From UBA7359 sp963976795 (lineage in GTDB: Bacteria > Pseudomonadota > Gammaproteobacteria > Eutrophobiales > Eutrophobiaceae): DNA of 64,000 bases. This document shows, in pieces, positions 1 to 7,985 of the stretch. Each line of letters starts with the position of its first letter. The first letter of the stretch is position 1. Under the pieces are notes generated by a model. The model was not told the DNA's origin, ran no database searches, and saw only the letters and a list, made by a program, of their open reading frames with translations. A program made the position numbers and the translations under genes. Where the stretch lies: the NCBI GenBank assembly GCA_963976795.1, contig CAXBLT010000002.1, forward strand, positions 62,001-126,000, read 5' to 3'.

Positions 1-718
1 TTGGGTCAAAGTTTTCGATGGAACAAATAATGATGCAATTATCTTTTTTGTCACGGACAACTTCCATTTCATATTCTTTCCAGCCTAATACAGACTGATC
101 AATTTGAACTTCATTAGTTGGTGAAGCCTCAACACCCTGATCGCAAATTTCCATAAACTCATCGCGGTTATAAGCAATACCACCACCGGTACCGCCCAGA
201 GTAAACGAAGGACGAATGATTGCGGGAAACCCGATAACCTCCATAGCTGCCCTGGCTTCTTCCTTGTTATGTACAATTTCAGACTTCGCCATACCTAAGC
301 CGATCTTTTGCATTGCTGTTCGAAATCGTTCACGATCTTCAGCTTTATCGATAGCGTCTTTTGACGCACCAATCATCTCTACATTGAATTTTTCAAGCAC
401 ACCATTTGCATCCAAATCTAACGCGCAGTTCAGTGCTGTCTGTCCACCCATAGTCGGCAATAATGCATCCGGACGTTCTTTCTCAATAATCCTCGCCACT
501 GTTTGCCAGTGAACTGGTTCAATATATGTCGCATCTGCCATCTCAGGATCGGTCATAATCGTAGCAGGGTTGGAATTCACCAAGATAACGCGGAATCCTT
601 CTTCTCTTAATGCCTTACATGCTTGTGCGCCGGAATAGTCAAACTCACAGGCCTGTCCAATTATAATTGGACCTGCGCCAATGATTAGAATGCTTTTAAT
701 ATCTGTACGTTTAGGCAT
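1..718 (-). CDS. carB: Carbamoyl-phosphate synthase large subunit, N-terminal part (cut by window edge)
   Basis: The visible 239 residues are the N-terminus of the large subunit, which makes carbamoyl phosphate for arginine and pyrimidine synthesis from bicarbonate, ATP and ammonia channelled from CarA. It opens [30 protein letters not shown], with the conserved [15 protein letters not shown] and [11 protein letters not shown] motifs and the ATP-grasp stretch [15 protein letters not shown]. The ATG at 718 lies 7 bases after the carA stop, so the two are cotranscribed as carA-carB. The rest of the gene lies beyond the left edge. Identification is from conserved family motifs; nothing in the visible part looks damaged. 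Confidence 0.97.
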   Translation of the reverse strand, partial: MPKRTDIKSILIIGAGPIIIGQACEFDYSGAQACKALREEGFRVILVNSNPATIMTDPEMADATYIEPVHWQTVARIIEKERPDALLPTMGGQTALNCALDLDANGVLEKFNVEMIGASKDAIDKAEDRERFRTAMQKIGLGMAKSEIVHNKEEARAAMEVIGFPAIIRPSFTLGGTGGGIAYNRDEFMEICDQGVEASPTNEVQIDQSVLGWKEYEMEVVRDKKDNCIIICSIENFDP

Positions 719-725
719 GGTTATA

Positions 726-1859
726 TTACGTTTTATGCTCTTGCATTAATTCAATGAAATGATTGAAGAGTGGTTTTAAATCATGTGGACCTGGACTCGC
801 TTCCGGGTGTCCTTGAAAACCAAACACGGGATGGTTCTTGTGATGTACGCCCTGCAAAGATCCATCAAATAAAGAACGGTGCGTTGCGACGAGATTACTT
901 GGTAATGTTTTTTCATCGACTGCAAAACCATGATTTTGGCTAGTGATTAGCACTTGGCCGTCTTCAAGCGATTGCACCGGATGGTTTGCACCATGATGAC
1001 CAAACTTCATTTTGCTTGTTTTTGCGCCCAATGCGAGTGAAAGCAACTGGTGTCCAAGGCAAATACCAAAAAGCGGTGTGCCTGAATTGATGATCTCCCT
1101 TATTGCGATAATAGCGTAATCACAGGGATCAGGATCACCCGGACCATTAGATAAAAAGACACCGTCTGGTTTTTCGGCCAATACCTCGCTCGCCGGTGTT
1201 TGCGCAGGAACGACCGTAACCTCACAACCCAAATCAGCCAAAATTCGAAGAATATTCCGCTTAACCCCAAAATCATATGCAACAACACGCCACTCTTTTT
1301 TGCCAGGAGAAGGTTTAATTCCATCTGCCAGTTCCCAAGTTCCATCTAGCCAGTTATATTTTGATGTTGTCGATACTTCTTTGGCTAGATCCATGCCGAC
1401 CAGACCTGCAAATGATTTTGCAGTATTAATTGATTTATCTGCATCAATATTATTACTCGCAACAACACAGGCTTTCATTGCGCCATGCTTGCGTATGTGT
1501 CGGGTAAGTTGACGCGTATCAATGCCCGCAATGGCAACGATATCATTTCTAATCAGATAATCACTCAGGTTTTCACTGGCACGCCAATTACTCATTACAA
1601 GTGATAAGTCTCGGATAATAAGACCACTTGCAAAGATTTTATTGGACTCTTCATCTTCGAAATTTGTGCCCACATTACCAATATGAGGATGCGTCAAGGT
1701 CACAATTTGTTTGTAGTAGGAAGGATCGGTAAGAATCTCCTGATACCCTGTGATCGAGGTATTAAAAACAACTTCACCAATGGACTCACCATCGATACCA
1801 ATCGATGTCCCATAAAACAATGAGCCATCTTCAAGGGCTAACAGGGCATTATCTGTCAA
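726..1859 (-). CDS. carA: Carbamoyl-phosphate synthase small (glutaminase) subunit
   Basis: A 377-residue protein, usual length for CarA. It hydrolyses glutamine and passes ammonia to CarB. The N-terminal half has the CarA-specific domain ([46 protein letters not shown]). The C-terminal half is a class I glutamine amidotransferase with nucleophile Cys in GICLGHQLL and His/Glu in [12 protein letters not shown]. It is the first gene of carAB. About 190 bases upstream there is a good sigma-70 promoter, followed at once by an intrinsic-terminator-like hairpin (listed separately), so expression may be controlled by attenuation. Confidence 0.98.
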   Translation of the reverse strand: MTDNALLALEDGSLFYGTSIGIDGESIGEVVFNTSITGYQEILTDPSYYKQIVTLTHPHIGNVGTNFEDEESNKIFASGLIIRDLSLVMSNWRASENLSDYLIRNDIVAIAGIDTRQLTRHIRKHGAMKACVVASNNIDADKSINTAKSFAGLVGMDLAKEVSTTSKYNWLDGTWELADGIKPSPGKKEWRVVAYDFGVKRNILRILADLGCEVTVVPAQTPASEVLAEKPDGVFLSNGPGDPDPCDYAIIAIREIINSGTPLFGICLGHQLLSLALGAKTSKMKFGHHGANHPVQSLEDGQVLITSQNHGFAVDEKTLPSNLVATHRSLFDGSLQGVHHKNHPVFGFQGHPEASPGPHDLKPLFNHFIELMQEHKT

Positions 1860-2005
1860 AAAACGATACCTCTAATACAAATCGTTGCTTCGGATTTCCG
1901 TTCCACTAACGACATTGGTCTATATGGATGTAGGTATTCCAGGATTCGCGCAAGGCACCTACTGTTGGTGTCATATACAAAACTCAGAGAGTACATCCTA
2001 CACAT

Positions 2006-2035
2006 AAAAAAGGGAGTAACCGTATGGCTACTCCC
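2006..2035 (-). terminator. Terminator-like hairpin in the carA leader (possible attenuator)
   Basis: GGGAGTA (2012-2018) pairs with TACTCCC (2029-2035); a CC/GG pair can extend the stem. On the minus strand it is followed by six T (complement of 2006-2011). No minus-strand gene lies upstream that it could terminate: the neighbouring Rieske gene runs the other way. It sits only about 10 bases downstream of the predicted carA transcription start, so it would end transcripts of about 40 nt. An attenuator function is inference. Confidence 0.5.
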
Positions 2036-2051
2036 GCAGAATTGGACGTAG

Positions 2052-2081
2052 ATTATACTGTAATGCAGTATAGGGTGTCTA
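2052..2081 (-). promoter_or_regulatory. Sigma-70 promoter for carAB
   Basis: Read on the minus strand: TAGACA (2081-2076, five of six matches to TTGACA), an 18-base spacer, then a perfect TATAAT (2057-2052). The start would fall near 2045, about 185 bases before the carA start codon. It is the best promoter match seen between carA and the divergent Rieske gene. Confidence 0.55.
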
Positions 2082-2100
2082 TTCAGTTGACTAATTTGAT

Positions 2101-2448
2101 ATGACTTCCAAGAAGAAAAAATATCTCGTATGCGATCTCGAGAAACTGGAGACATCCGGTTGTTATGGTTGGGAATGTGTCATTAATGACATACTTGTAC
2201 AATGCATGATTATTTATCACCAAAATAAGATATTGAGTTATCTTAATCGCTGTCCCCATACAGGAGTTAATCTTGAATGGGTGCCAAATCAGTTCCTTGA
2301 TCATAATAATGAATTCATTCAGTGTGCTACGCATGGCGCTTTATTCAAGATTGAAACTGGCCTCTGTATCCATGGTCCCTGTGTCGGCGACAAGCTGGAA
2401 GCCATCGAAAATGCAATTATAGAAAACAAGATCTACTTAATTTTATAA
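2101..2448 (+). CDS. Small Rieske [2Fe-2S] ferredoxin-like protein
   Basis: A 115-residue protein with the two-part Rieske cluster motif: CPHTG (Cys-x-His) and, 19 residues after that His, CATHGALF (Cys-x-x-His). These supply the two Cys and two His ligands of a [2Fe-2S] cluster. Size and lack of other domains suggest a free-standing Rieske ferredoxin, of the kind found as a single-domain electron carrier or the small subunit of NirD/NaDO-type systems. No signal peptide or membrane segment is seen, so it should be cytoplasmic. No clear ribosome binding site precedes the ATG. It lies divergent from carA and 119 bases before the kinase gene on the same strand. The redox partner is unknown. Confidence 0.75.
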   Translation: MTSKKKKYLVCDLEKLETSGCYGWECVINDILVQCMIIYHQNKILSYLNRCPHTGVNLEWVPNQFLDHNNEFIQCATHGALFKIETGLCIHGPCVGDKLEAIENAIIENKIYLIL

Positions 2449-2567
2449 GGATTAAATATGCTAACGTGGTATTTTTAATGTAATTTATTATATTGTGGTG
2501 CTAACCTTGTATAATTCAAAAAGCTTAAAATTCATAAAAACGTCATTTGGTAGGATTGATGCCATAA

Positions 2568-4232
2568 ATGAGTGAAAAAAAGCGACATCTCAACGCGCTT
2601 AAGACCGGACAAAAGCTACATTGGTACGAGATACGCGATATCTTAGGCCAAGGTGGCTTTGGGATAACCTATCTTGCCCAAGATCTTAACCTTGGTCATG
2701 AAGTTGCGATAAAGGAATATCTGCCTGTCGACCTCTCGATTCGTACTAAAAGCGGTACCGTCTCCCCTGTTTCTGATGAACACCATGAGAGATACTATTG
2801 GGGACTGGAACGTTTTTTAGAGGAAGCACGTACTCTTGGACAATTTAAACATCCCAATATAGTCCAGGTTCGAAATGTATTTGAGGCGAACAATACTGCA
2901 TATATGGTCATGGAATATGAACTTGGCGAAACATTTCAGGACATCTTGAATCGGCGTAAAACAGTCAGTGAACAAGATCTGAAGACTATAATTTTTCCAA
3001 TTGTTGATGGCATGAAGGTTGTTCATGCCGCCGGCTTTATTCATCGTGATATAAAACCCGCAAATATTTTTCTACGTGTGGACGGCGATCCTGTTTTACT
3101 TGATTTCGGCTCCGCAAGAACCTCATTAGGGCAAGGAGATCAATCACTAACCAGCATTTTTTCCCGAGGTTATGCACCTATTGAACAGTACAATACCGGC
3201 GAGGAATCACAAGGGGCCTGGACTGATATTTATTCTATGGGTGCGACTATGTATCGATCGATCAGCGGGATACCTCCAACGGATGCTGTAGATCGTAGTG
3301 CAGCAATCGCTCAAATAGATTGCGACACCTATGTCCCAATCACGGAGATTGCCGACAACGGTTATTCCGAAGATTTTTTACTGGCGATCGACTATGCCTT
3401 GCAGTTTCGCCAACAAGACAGACCGCAGTCAATGTCGGAATGGATTGCAACATTTGATCGTCGCGATACCACTAGTCGAGATAATTACGCTAATGATAAT
3501 TCAATACTTGAAGAACAAATCGCAGCTGCTGAATTAGGTGATGTCAACGCGCAATCTAAACTTGCTTTTATGTATGCAAAAGGGATTAATGCTGAGAAAG
3601 ATGAGGCCACTGCGGTCAGGTGGTATCTGGAGGCTGCGAATAATAACCACATTAATTCTCAGTATAATCTTGCACTCATTTATGCCAAAGGCAGAGGTGT
3701 TAAACAAGATTATCATCAAGCTATTAAATGGTATCAATTGGCTGCTGAGCAAGATGATGAGAGCTCACAGTACGCACTCGGCATGATGTACAGTAAGGGT
3801 ATTGGTACAGAAAAAGACAATGGACTCGCCTACCTCTGGTTTTTAAAGGCTGCTAAACAGGAAAACACTAATGCGGAATTTAAAGTTGCTGAGATGCTAC
3901 ACAAAGGCATTGGTATCGAGGAAGACCTAATCGCAGCATTCGAATGGTATGAAAAAGCCGCAGCAAAAGATCATACATTAGCTCAAATGAAACTAGCTTA
4001 TATGTATGGCAAGGGACATGGCATAAAACGTAATGATACAGAAGCATTTCTTTGGTTTAGAAAAGCGGCGGAACAAGGCCACCCTAAAGCCCAATACAAT
4101 TTAGGCGTAATCTACGCAAAAGGACGCGGCATCACGAAAGATATAGACGAAGCAAAAAAATGGTATCGCCTCGCTGCAGCCCAAGGTGACGAACATGCAG
4201 AAAAGGCATTGCTACGAATTTGTTCTGAATAA
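2568..4232 (+). CDS. Ser/Thr protein kinase with C-terminal Sel1-like repeats
   Basis: A 554-residue cytoplasmic Hanks-type kinase. The glycine loop GQGGFG is at residues 27-32, the ATP-binding Lys at 49 (AIKEYLP), the catalytic HRD at 159-161 (HRDIKPANIF) and the metal-binding DFG at 179-181, so it should be active. From about residue 320 onward there are about six or seven 36-residue Sel1/TPR-like repeats (pattern A-x2-LG-x2-Y-x-KG-x-G-x8-A-x2-W-x2-KAA), a protein-binding solenoid. No transmembrane segment is seen. The kinase part closely resembles the second kinase at 17814-18872 (same IKE-[YF]-LP and HRDIKP contexts), so they look like paralogues. The substrate is unknown. It faces phaC convergently. 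Confidence 0.9.
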   Translation: MSEKKRHLNALKTGQKLHWYEIRDILGQGGFGITYLAQDLNLGHEVAIKEYLPVDLSIRTKSGTVSPVSDEHHERYYWGLERFLEEARTLGQFKHPNIVQVRNVFEANNTAYMVMEYELGETFQDILNRRKTVSEQDLKTIIFPIVDGMKVVHAAGFIHRDIKPANIFLRVDGDPVLLDFGSARTSLGQGDQSLTSIFSRGYAPIEQYNTGEESQGAWTDIYSMGATMYRSISGIPPTDAVDRSAAIAQIDCDTYVPITEIADNGYSEDFLLAIDYALQFRQQDRPQSMSEWIATFDRRDTTSRDNYANDNSILEEQIAAAELGDVNAQSKLAFMYAKGINAEKDEATAVRWYLEAANNNHINSQYNLALIYAKGRGVKQDYHQAIKWYQLAAEQDDESSQYALGMMYSKGIGTEKDNGLAYLWFLKAAKQENTNAEFKVAEMLHKGIGIEEDLIAAFEWYEKAAAKDHTLAQMKLAYMYGKGHGIKRNDTEAFLWFRKAAEQGHPKAQYNLGVIYAKGRGITKDIDEAKKWYRLAAAQGDEHAEKALLRICSE

Positions 4233-4350
4233 AAAACTTTCTGACAATCACACTTCAAAAGTTCGAAGCACAAACTTCATTATAAAAACATCGTAAGTTT
4301 CAGGTGCACTCTAAAATAATATCTAGATTAACATAAATTGAGCTTACTAT

Positions 4351-5418
4351 TTATTTTGTGCGTTTTTCTAACCAGGCAGCAACGGATGGGGGGATCATTT
4401 TTTGAGCTTTACCACTCACGTAAATCCCAATGTGTCCACCTGGGAACTCCAATGAATTATAGTCCTTGGAGCTAACACAACCTTCTAAAGCTTTCGAAGC
4501 ATCTGTTGGTACTAAATGATCGTCTCTAGCATAGATATTTAATATGGGTATGGTTATCTTAGAAAGATCGACTATATCATCCCCTATTCTGACGGTTCCT
4601 TTTACAAGTCCGTTTTCTTGATAGAACTGCTTGATGAATTCTCGGTACGCTTCACCTACCAGATCTGGACTATCAAATATCCATTTTTCCATACGCATAA
4701 AATTCATCGTTTTTTCTTTATCATCAAGAATGTTTACAAGATCTACATATTTTTGCCCCATTAATGCATAGGGTTTAAGAGTCAGGAATGTTGCATTGAG
4801 CATTTCACCCGGAATATTACCTAATGTATCAACGATTTGGTCAATATCGATTTCTCTCACCATATGGCTTAATAGATCTTGTTTAGTATGAAAATCAACA
4901 GGTGTAACTGTCGTAATAAGGTTTTTTACTTTTTCCTGGTGCAGTGCCGTAAAACAAAGACTAAACGCGCCTCCCTGACAAATACCCAATAGGTTTATAT
5001 TCTTTCGATTATGTTTTTCACAAATCACGTCAACACACCGAGCTATATAACCATTAATATAATCATCCAGAGTCAGGTATTTATCAGCACTCACAGGATA
5101 GCCCCAGTCAATCAAATAGACATCAACACCTTCGTCTAATAAACCCTGAACCATTGAACGTCCGTCTTGTAAATCAGCCATATAAGGCCTGTTAACTAAT
5201 GCATATACAATTAATAATGGAACAGAGTTTTGTTTTTTTGTACGTGATTTGAAATGATATAAAATCAGGTTATCTTCCTGGTAGACAGCTTCCTTATCAG
5301 AGACACCTACTTCAATTTCACCCAGCTCGGCTAATGTTTTGTAACCTTGTGCTAATTTTGAATTGAATTCGTGAATTTCATTCACAACATCTTCAGGTTT
5401 TAAATTGAATGGGGTCAT
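4351..5418 (-). CDS. phaC: Class III poly(3-hydroxyalkanoate) synthase subunit PhaC
   Basis: A 355-residue alpha/beta-hydrolase that polymerises 3-hydroxyacyl-CoA into storage polyester together with PhaE. The short length is typical of class III synthases; class I enzymes are nearer 590 residues. The lipase-box-like GICQGG puts the nucleophile at Cys147; Asp300 (YARDDH) and His329 (GGHIG) complete the triad, each two positions from the published Allochromatium residues as I recall them. It lies 15 bases after phaE in the order phaP-phaE-phaC. No reductase (phaB) or thiolase (phaA) is in the window. Confidence 0.95.
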   Translation of the reverse strand: MTPFNLKPEDVVNEIHEFNSKLAQGYKTLAELGEIEVGVSDKEAVYQEDNLILYHFKSRTKKQNSVPLLIVYALVNRPYMADLQDGRSMVQGLLDEGVDVYLIDWGYPVSADKYLTLDDYINGYIARCVDVICEKHNRKNINLLGICQGGAFSLCFTALHQEKVKNLITTVTPVDFHTKQDLLSHMVREIDIDQIVDTLGNIPGEMLNATFLTLKPYALMGQKYVDLVNILDDKEKTMNFMRMEKWIFDSPDLVGEAYREFIKQFYQENGLVKGTVRIGDDIVDLSKITIPILNIYARDDHLVPTDASKALEGCVSSKDYNSLEFPGGHIGIYVSGKAQKMIPPSVAAWLEKRTK

Positions 5419-5433
5419 TAATTACTCCAAGCT

Positions 5434-6621
5434 TCAGAATTTTATTTCAATCATGCCTTTGTCGGCAGATGCTTTTCTGGTTTTTTGTTTTGTTTTTTGT
5501 TTTGTTTTTTTCTTTACTGCTTTTGCAGTAGTTGCTGCCTTCTTATTAACTTGTTTAAGTTCTACGACATTTGCAGGTTCTGCTACTTTCCGCTTTTTTG
5601 CTTTCTTTTTTCTTCTAACAACGGGTTTTGATTCCTTTTTAACAACGGCAACCTTACTCTTTTTCTGTTGCAACTGATTTTTAAGATTGGTGATTTCCGC
5701 TCGCATTTCATTAACTTGTTTTCGTAGTTCATAATGCCTGCGTTCCAACTCATCCACTGATTTCGTTGTAGGTATATGCATTGCCGATAACACGTCTTCG
5801 GTAATCTCATGGCTTTGTTTCTTGAAAGCCATCATTGAATTTACTAATCGTCCATTTAATTCAGCGTATTCTTTTGTATAAACATAATCTCCGTAAACTT
5901 TCTCATTTGATTCAACCCATAAATCATATACCTGTCGCATTGAATCAATACTTTCTCCATCTACCTGCATACCACTGAATTTTTCACGCATTAATTCAAG
6001 CGCTTCTTGATTTAAGCGCAACATCACAGACTGATATTCCTGGTAGTTTTCCTGATAATTAGCCCATAGTTTAATTGCTTGTTTCAGTTTATCCTGAGCT
6101 TCGCGGCTGTAACCCAGCCCGGGACTAGACAGCAGTTGTTCTCTTAACTTTCCTAAATCAGGATTCAAACCACCTGTTATTTCACTTGGGTCGAACGCTG
6201 AATTGGAAAATGCCGACTTCATCAAATCTATTGGTTGCTCATAATTATCCAGGAAACCATTCCAGTTAAATGTATTCTTGCCATTTGTAAAAGCAGAACC
6301 AATCTCTTTAAATTTTTTATTAATAAAATCTGTTATTTGATCTTTACTATTATCAGAGCGATTCAGTCCATCAAGTAAGCTTGAAAATTGTTCACTTATA
6401 AAATAGTAATTACGACTCTGGCCGAGCACCTTCTCAAATATATTTAAATTTTCCTGGGACATATCTGCTTTGGCAGACTTCCACCAGTCATCCATCGCAT
6501 TTACCCAAACAGAATCCATCGTGGAATCAGGCGATTTAAATGCCAACAATGCATCCACATATTTTTTCTGTATTTCAGACCAATCAAGTTCATCAAATGA
6601 TGTTTTATATTTATTACTCAT
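5434..6621 (-). CDS. phaE: Class III PHA synthase subunit PhaE with a long basic C-terminal tail
   Basis: A 395-residue protein, mostly helical, matching PhaE, the activating partner of PhaC. It opens with DELDWSEIQKKYVDAL and has the conserved central part with VYGDYVYTKEYAELNGRLVNSMM. A coiled-coil stretch (ELERRHYELRKQVNEMRAEI) lies around residues 290-325. From about residue 325 to 390 it carries a tail rich in Lys, Ala and Val (such as VVRRKKKAKKRK, KKAATTAKAVKKKTKQKTK), unlike the shorter ends of typical PhaE. The tail resembles histone-H1-like tails of nucleoid-associated granule proteins such as PhaF and PhaM. A role in tethering granules to DNA is inference. Confidence 0.92.
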   Translation of the reverse strand: MSNKYKTSFDELDWSEIQKKYVDALLAFKSPDSTMDSVWVNAMDDWWKSAKADMSQENLNIFEKVLGQSRNYYFISEQFSSLLDGLNRSDNSKDQITDFINKKFKEIGSAFTNGKNTFNWNGFLDNYEQPIDLMKSAFSNSAFDPSEITGGLNPDLGKLREQLLSSPGLGYSREAQDKLKQAIKLWANYQENYQEYQSVMLRLNQEALELMREKFSGMQVDGESIDSMRQVYDLWVESNEKVYGDYVYTKEYAELNGRLVNSMMAFKKQSHEITEDVLSAMHIPTTKSVDELERRHYELRKQVNEMRAEITNLKNQLQQKKSKVAVVKKESKPVVRRKKKAKKRKVAEPANVVELKQVNKKAATTAKAVKKKTKQKTKQKTRKASADKGMIEIKF

Positions 6622-6736
6622 TTTTATTTTCTCTGAGTTCTGGTGCTATTGTTTAAAACAGCTTAACAAATAAGATTAGCTCTTTTATAAATTACTACAG
6701 ATATACTACAAACTTTCAATATTCTAAAATATTTTC

Positions 6737-6773
6737 AAAAAAAAACCCGCATAACTGCATAAGTTATGCGGGT
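6737..6773 (-). terminator. Intrinsic terminator after the phasin gene
   Basis: A perfect 12-bp stem (ACCCGCATAACT at 6745-6756 with AGTTATGCGGGT at 6762-6773) with a 5-base loop, followed on the minus strand by a run of nine T (complement of 6737-6745). It lies 33 bases after the phasin stop and before phaE. It should give an abundant short phaP mRNA, with phaEC transcribed by read-through or from its own promoter. Confidence 0.85.
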
Positions 6774-6805
6774 ACACACAGAGGAGGAGGAGTTTATTTA
6801 TGTGA

Positions 6806-7195
6806 TTAAGCCGCTTTTTTACTACGTTTAGCAGCCGGCTTTTTCGCTACCGGTTTTGAATCTACAGTTGCACTTTCAATGTTTTTCTCGAAAATGGTCA
6901 CGACATCATCACGTGAGCCGTTCAAGATGTCAGCAGATTTACTACCAAGCTCCATTGCCTTAGTGCCATATTCAGTTGCATATTTGGTTTCAGCAGCCAG
7001 CAAGTCTTTATAGTTTGTGCTTGTACTCAGCGTCTTTACTAACTCAACACCAGATTCAATGCTGTACGCTGCAAACTCCATCTGCAGTTCTGCTAAATTT
7101 TTAAATATTTTACTATTGATAGCGTTTAATTCTTGCATCGCGGTATATGAAGCTTTACCGGTCTCTGTCATTTTTTCAATTATTTCGTTTTGCAT
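6806..7195 (-). CDS. phaP: Phasin (PHA granule-associated protein)
   Basis: About 129 residues, of the phasin family that coats PHA granules and controls their number and size. The body is amphipathic helix (AMQELNAINSKIFKNLAELQ, then a segment with AAETKYATEYGTKAMELG). The last 15 residues are KPVAKKPAAKRSKKAA-like, a basic Ala/Pro/Lys tail like that on the adjacent PhaE. The ATG at 7195 is preferred because GGAG (minus strand, about 7206-7209) sits 9-10 bases upstream; an ATG at 7204 is in frame but abuts that site. It has its own terminator. A TTGCA/TGCAA inverted repeat lies about 80 bases upstream. Confidence 0.88.
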   Translation of the reverse strand: MQNEIIEKMTETGKASYTAMQELNAINSKIFKNLAELQMEFAAYSIESGVELVKTLSTSTNYKDLLAAETKYATEYGTKAMELGSKSADILNGSRDDVVTIFEKNIESATVDSKPVAKKPAAKRSKKAA

Positions 7196-7257
7196 TTCTA
7201 TCATCTCCGAGCAGTCTTTTAAGATTTAATTCCTATAAATTAGCGCCGCCGAAATAA

Positions 7258-7290
7258 TTGTGCAGCGCAACATATTGCAATGCAACATAT
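7258..7290. promoter_or_regulatory. TTGCA/TGCAA inverted repeat upstream of the phasin gene
   Basis: A perfect 11-base palindrome, TTGCAATGCAA, at 7275-7285, continued by CATAT. A weaker TGC-AGC-GCA repeat is at 7261-7269. The right half TGCAACATA recurs in the larger palindrome upstream of acs (10079-10099). PhaR repressors of PHA genes in Paracoccus and Rhodobacter are reported to bind TGC-rich sites, so a PhaR-like operator is plausible; this is inference. Confidence 0.4.
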
Positions 7291-7419
7291 ATTAGAGGGT
7301 GAGGGATGTCAACTATTTTTTATTAGACAAGCCACTCTCGGAAACAGAATTGATTCCGAGAACAATTAATGCCGTTTTTTACAAAATTGAAAATACAGCT
7401 TTTACGCTATCGTCTTTTG

Positions 7420-7968
7420 TTAAAAATGTAGTTCTTCAGGTGATGCTGAATAAGCTTCCATCGCTTCTAAAATCTCATTTTTAGCTTCTTCAACTTCATA
7501 CCAACCATCAACCTTAACCCACTTATTAGGTTCCAGATCTTTATAGTGCTCGAAAAAATGAGTAATTTGGTCAAGTAAGGCTGGTTGCACATCTTTGTAC
7601 GAATTGATATTCCTATTAAATTTTGAAACTGAGTCAAGCGGTATACACATAAGCTTACTATCATCCCCGGCCTCATCTGTCATTTTTAAAACACCAATTG
7701 GACGACATGGAACTACCGCCCCATGGATGATAGGCATTGGTGTCATGATAATCACGTCTACTGGATCACCATCTTTTGCCAGCGTTTTTGGAATATAACC
7801 GTAATTGCATGGGTAGTGCATTGACGTGTTCAGAAAACGATCCACAAACATAGCTCCACTCTCTTTATCCAATTCATACTTAACAGGCGGCCCATGAATT
7901 GGAATTTCAACAACTACATTTACTTCGTGTGGCGGATTGATACCTACCGTGACTCTATCAAGATTCAT
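7420..7968 (-). CDS. ppa: Inorganic pyrophosphatase (family I)
   Basis: A 182-residue soluble enzyme that hydrolyses pyrophosphate to phosphate and so pulls acyl-CoA synthetase and other PPi-releasing reactions forward. The signature metal-binding motif DGDPVDVI is present, as are the active-site stretch KYELDKESGAMFVDRFL and the later KDLEPNKWVKVDGW. Length is normal. It starts 17 bases after the acs stop on the same strand, which makes sense because acetyl-CoA synthetase releases PPi. Only a weak 8-bp inverted repeat (about 7336-7361) without a T run lies downstream. Confidence 0.96.
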   Translation of the reverse strand: MNLDRVTVGINPPHEVNVVVEIPIHGPPVKYELDKESGAMFVDRFLNTSMHYPCNYGYIPKTLAKDGDPVDVIIMTPMPIIHGAVVPCRPIGVLKMTDEAGDDSKLMCIPLDSVSKFNRNINSYKDVQPALLDQITHFFEHYKDLEPNKWVKVDGWYEVEEAKNEILEAMEAYSASPEELHF

Positions 7969-7985
7969 TAATTATTCCTTAAGTG

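Noticed and set aside
5405..5677. 90-residue plus-strand frame rich in Phe and Ala
   Set aside because: Antisense of the Lys-rich PhaE tail; composition is forced by AAA/AAG codons on the other strand and it has no ribosome site.
7336..7361. Terminator after ppa
   Set aside because: TCTCGGAA/TTCCGAGA has a 10-base loop but no adjacent T run on the minus strand.
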